Source: Manis javanica
Lineage: Eukaryota > Chordata > Mammalia > Pholidota > Manidae
Direction: 5' to 3'
DNA: 64,000 bases
Assembly: GCF_040802235.1 (NCBI RefSeq)
Contig: NC_133170.1
Coordinates: 46,757,501 to 46,821,500, forward strand
Below, piece after piece: positions 61,720-64,000 of the stretch; position 1 is the stretch's first letter, and each line of letters starts with the position of its first letter. Below the pieces are notes generated by a model. The model saw nothing but the letters and a program-made list of their open reading frames with translations, searched no databases and was not told where the DNA came from. The position numbers and the translations under genes are program-made.

Positions 61720-64000
61720 TTTTTAAAGTTGCTTTTATTGTTTTTAATGTGATTGGTTAACATTCTCATACAAGTAATGGTTGCAGAGTATTAGTCTGTG
61801 CGTACAGCTTTGTTCTTCAGAGTAACAATGTCCCTTTACCTTGTGTTTTCCAGTACAGGCATGAGCAATCCACAAAGCCAGAATGTACATTGAAACAGGA
61901 AGAGTGTTGTGTTTGTTGATTATGGAAATATGTTTTAAGTTGTGTCTACAATCTTCTTCGCTTCTTACAAATACAATGTCACAGGGACAGCAGCCTTTGC
62001 CATTTTACTAGATTCTTTATATTTTAGGTGTTAGTCATTATACTGAAAAGTGAAGCAAGTACATTCTACTAATGTGCAAGTCTTTGTGCTGAGAAAAATT
62101 GAATTACTACCATTAAAGTGGCATTAGGTTAATAAATTGGTTAATGAAAGTAATTAAAACTTCCACATTTCTTACAACGTACCGTAACTGTTTTGCTTGA
62201 AAATAGTTATCACTGAATAGAAATATAAAGAAGATCAAATAACTGTTTAAGGTTAAGCAAAGGGAACTGTAAAGAAAACCTTCAGAGGACACTATCCTAG
62301 TATTTGGTTTTTGGTCAACAAAGTTCTTTATCTGTTGCACTAGAGCCAGTAATATGGACAATTTTAATAGTAATAATGATATCATTAGTTGAGCACTTAC
62401 TATGTATCAAGTTTCATACCTCATCTTTTAGGCTCCAATAAGTCTATAATGACAGGTGTTACAATTTCATTTTTCTAAATGTTTATTCAATCTCTGAGCC
62501 TCAGTTTTCCTATCAGACCCCAAATATTAGGCCTTTTACCCTATACCCTATCCCCTACCCCGAGCTTCTTCCTCATTTTTTATTCTGTAGTTAATTTTCT
62601 GAATTTTCTCTAAAAAGCAGCATGAACTCATTTTGAAGTAATGGCTGTAAGAAAATGATTTATTTAATGTTAAAAATTATACTATTTTGTGTCTCCACCA
62701 AAGCAATATTCTACCTTTATATTAAGCATAATCATTTTGGCAAGTTTACACTTTCTTCCAGCATTGGTTAGGTTAATTGACCTCTGAGTACCTTTGTATT
62801 ATTTTCAAAATTTAAGTCAGTTGTCTGTAACTAGTATTTCTTTTCTTAACCTTAGGAATAATGATTTTTTTTAACCAAATAGTCCTCTTCAAAGTACTTA
62901 AATATAATAGGATGCATCAGATTTTGTTCCATCCCATTCCAATTTAGAGTATATTTTACTTTTTATGTGAAAATTATGATGCTTCAGGATCTTTCTTTAG
63001 CCTGCATGTTCATTTTCACTTGATATTTTATTTCCACAGTGTATCAGTGGCACAACATTGATGATTCCCTCCTTCAACCATGGCAGTTTAAAAAAAAACC
63101 CAGTACGGTTTTTAATCTTATTATTATGTCTAATAAGGAAGATCTTATACAGAAAAACATATGTCCTGAGTTTTATATGGGGAAAAAAAATAAATTGTTA
63201 AGTAGGAAAAATTTTAAACATGCTTAGGACTTTTTAAAAAAAAACATACTTAGGAGAAAAACTTTTAAGATGCATATGCCTTGTACAGAAATTTTGACCA
63301 AGAAAGACTAGATGATCTTTAGTAATTATAATCTCACCATATGTTTACAAATCCATATTTGCAAATAAAAATTATTTTAATTATTTGTAAATGAAAATAG
63401 ATTAGTGTCTAGCTCTCTGGGAATTTTATTTTCTAGCATACATTCTATACTTTTAACAAGTTACATATCTCTCTGAGCAGTCAACTTTTCACTATTAGTG
63501 TTCATTAGCCTCCTTAATGAAGATTTTTACAGTCATAGTGAAAGAGGGCCAGCTTTTTATGCTTAGTGCAGCAGCATAATTAATTATACAAAGCTTGTTT
63601 ATTATAGCTGAGAAGTAGAACAATGCTTCAAAGAAGAAAACATACAGAGAAGATTAGTAAATAACATAGCAATGTGGAAGGCTGGCCGGTTGTAATAATG
63701 CCTTCACTGGGTGGTTCTTGAATTTGTAAGCACATGCTTACATTTTTCAGATAATAGGAGCTAAAATGTCTAACTTTAATTGCCATTTCTATTGCACTGT
63801 TATAGGAAAATAATTGAAATTTTGCTTGGAGAAATGACTGTATTGGAGAAATGTTATGTATACTTTGGTTCTGAAAGGCTGTTTTTATATAAACGGGTAA
63901 TGTTAGAAAGGTAATAAAAATTCACTTTGAGGTACATTTTTTGTTTCTGATTTTGCTGAATTAGACCTAAAGAAAAAAGGATACATTCCAATAATTTAAT
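61720..64000. other. Intron 3, right end, no recognised feature
   Basis: AT-rich with no exon of UBE2E2 and no named repeat. The possible acceptor TATTTCCACAG at about 63030-63040 is not followed by UBE2E2 coding sequence. Confidence 0.45.

Noticed and set aside
62538..62562. Interstitial telomere-like CCCTA repeats (ACCCTATACCCTATCCCCTACCCC)
   Set aside because: Too short and degenerate (about four imperfect units) to call a telomeric repeat.
63039..63227. Possible UBE2E2 exon 4 after an acceptor-like TTTCCACAG
   Set aside because: Reading on does not give the expected AGPKGDN-type UBC sequence in any frame, and I found no such sequence elsewhere in the window.

Overview
This window is mammalian nuclear DNA. 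It holds split coding exons with consensus GT/AG splice sites, a CpG-island promoter, and many interspersed repeats of mammalian type (LINE-1, LINE-2, L3/CR1-like, MIR, MER5, MLT1). I see no bacterial operons, CRISPR array or viral genome. The lineage-specific SINEs that usually mark primates (Alu), rodents (B1/B2), carnivores (SINEC), ruminants (Bov-tA) or horses (ERE) appear to be absent, while several fairly young LINE-1 copies share one recognisable 3' end. I infer a placental mammal, probably laurasiatherian. A pangolin would fit, but that is a weak guess.

The only protein-coding gene I can support is UBE2E2, a class III ubiquitin-conjugating enzyme (E2), on the + strand. Its CpG-island promoter and 5'UTR exon lie near 20.0-20.9 kb, with a first-exon donor at 20668. 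Coding exon 2, with the ATG at 25375, spans 25367-25550. Exon 3 spans 38267-38317. Intron 3 runs from 38318 off the right edge, so the exons encoding the rest of the UBC fold, including the catalytic cysteine, lie outside the window. Only 75 complete codons and two bases of the next codon are present, about the first third of the protein.

Layout: 1-20 kb is intergenic or upstream DNA with old repeats (MIR, MER5, MLT1, L3/CR1-like, L2), a 3-kb 5'-truncated L1 (12641-15631) and a 243-bp inverted duplication (16472-16714 / 17483-17725). The promoter and intron 1 occupy 20.0-25.4 kb. Intron 2 (25.6-38.3 kb) carries three L1 insertions (29411-30991, 33408-35186, 35813-37516), one of which keeps a 5'UTR and a nearly intact ORF1 but lacks its 3' half. 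The sequenced part of intron 3 (38.3-64 kb) carries further L1 insertions, old L1 and L2 remnants, MIRs, a probable solo LTR (47063-47359) and a locally duplicated ~90-bp element (58539 / 61623). Nine of the ten L1 segments in the introns are antisense to UBE2E2.

I found no undescribed multi-gene system. The more unusual observations are structural: the inverted duplication, a 3'-less L1 with target-site duplications and a paralogous pre-insertion sequence, a template-switch-like quasi-palindrome at 4499-4549, a 54-bp perfect Z-DNA/cruciform-prone palindrome at 8264-8317, and a cluster of three small hairpins in intron 2. Repeat family names are assigned from memory of consensus sequences and their ends are approximate unless a target-site duplication is given.
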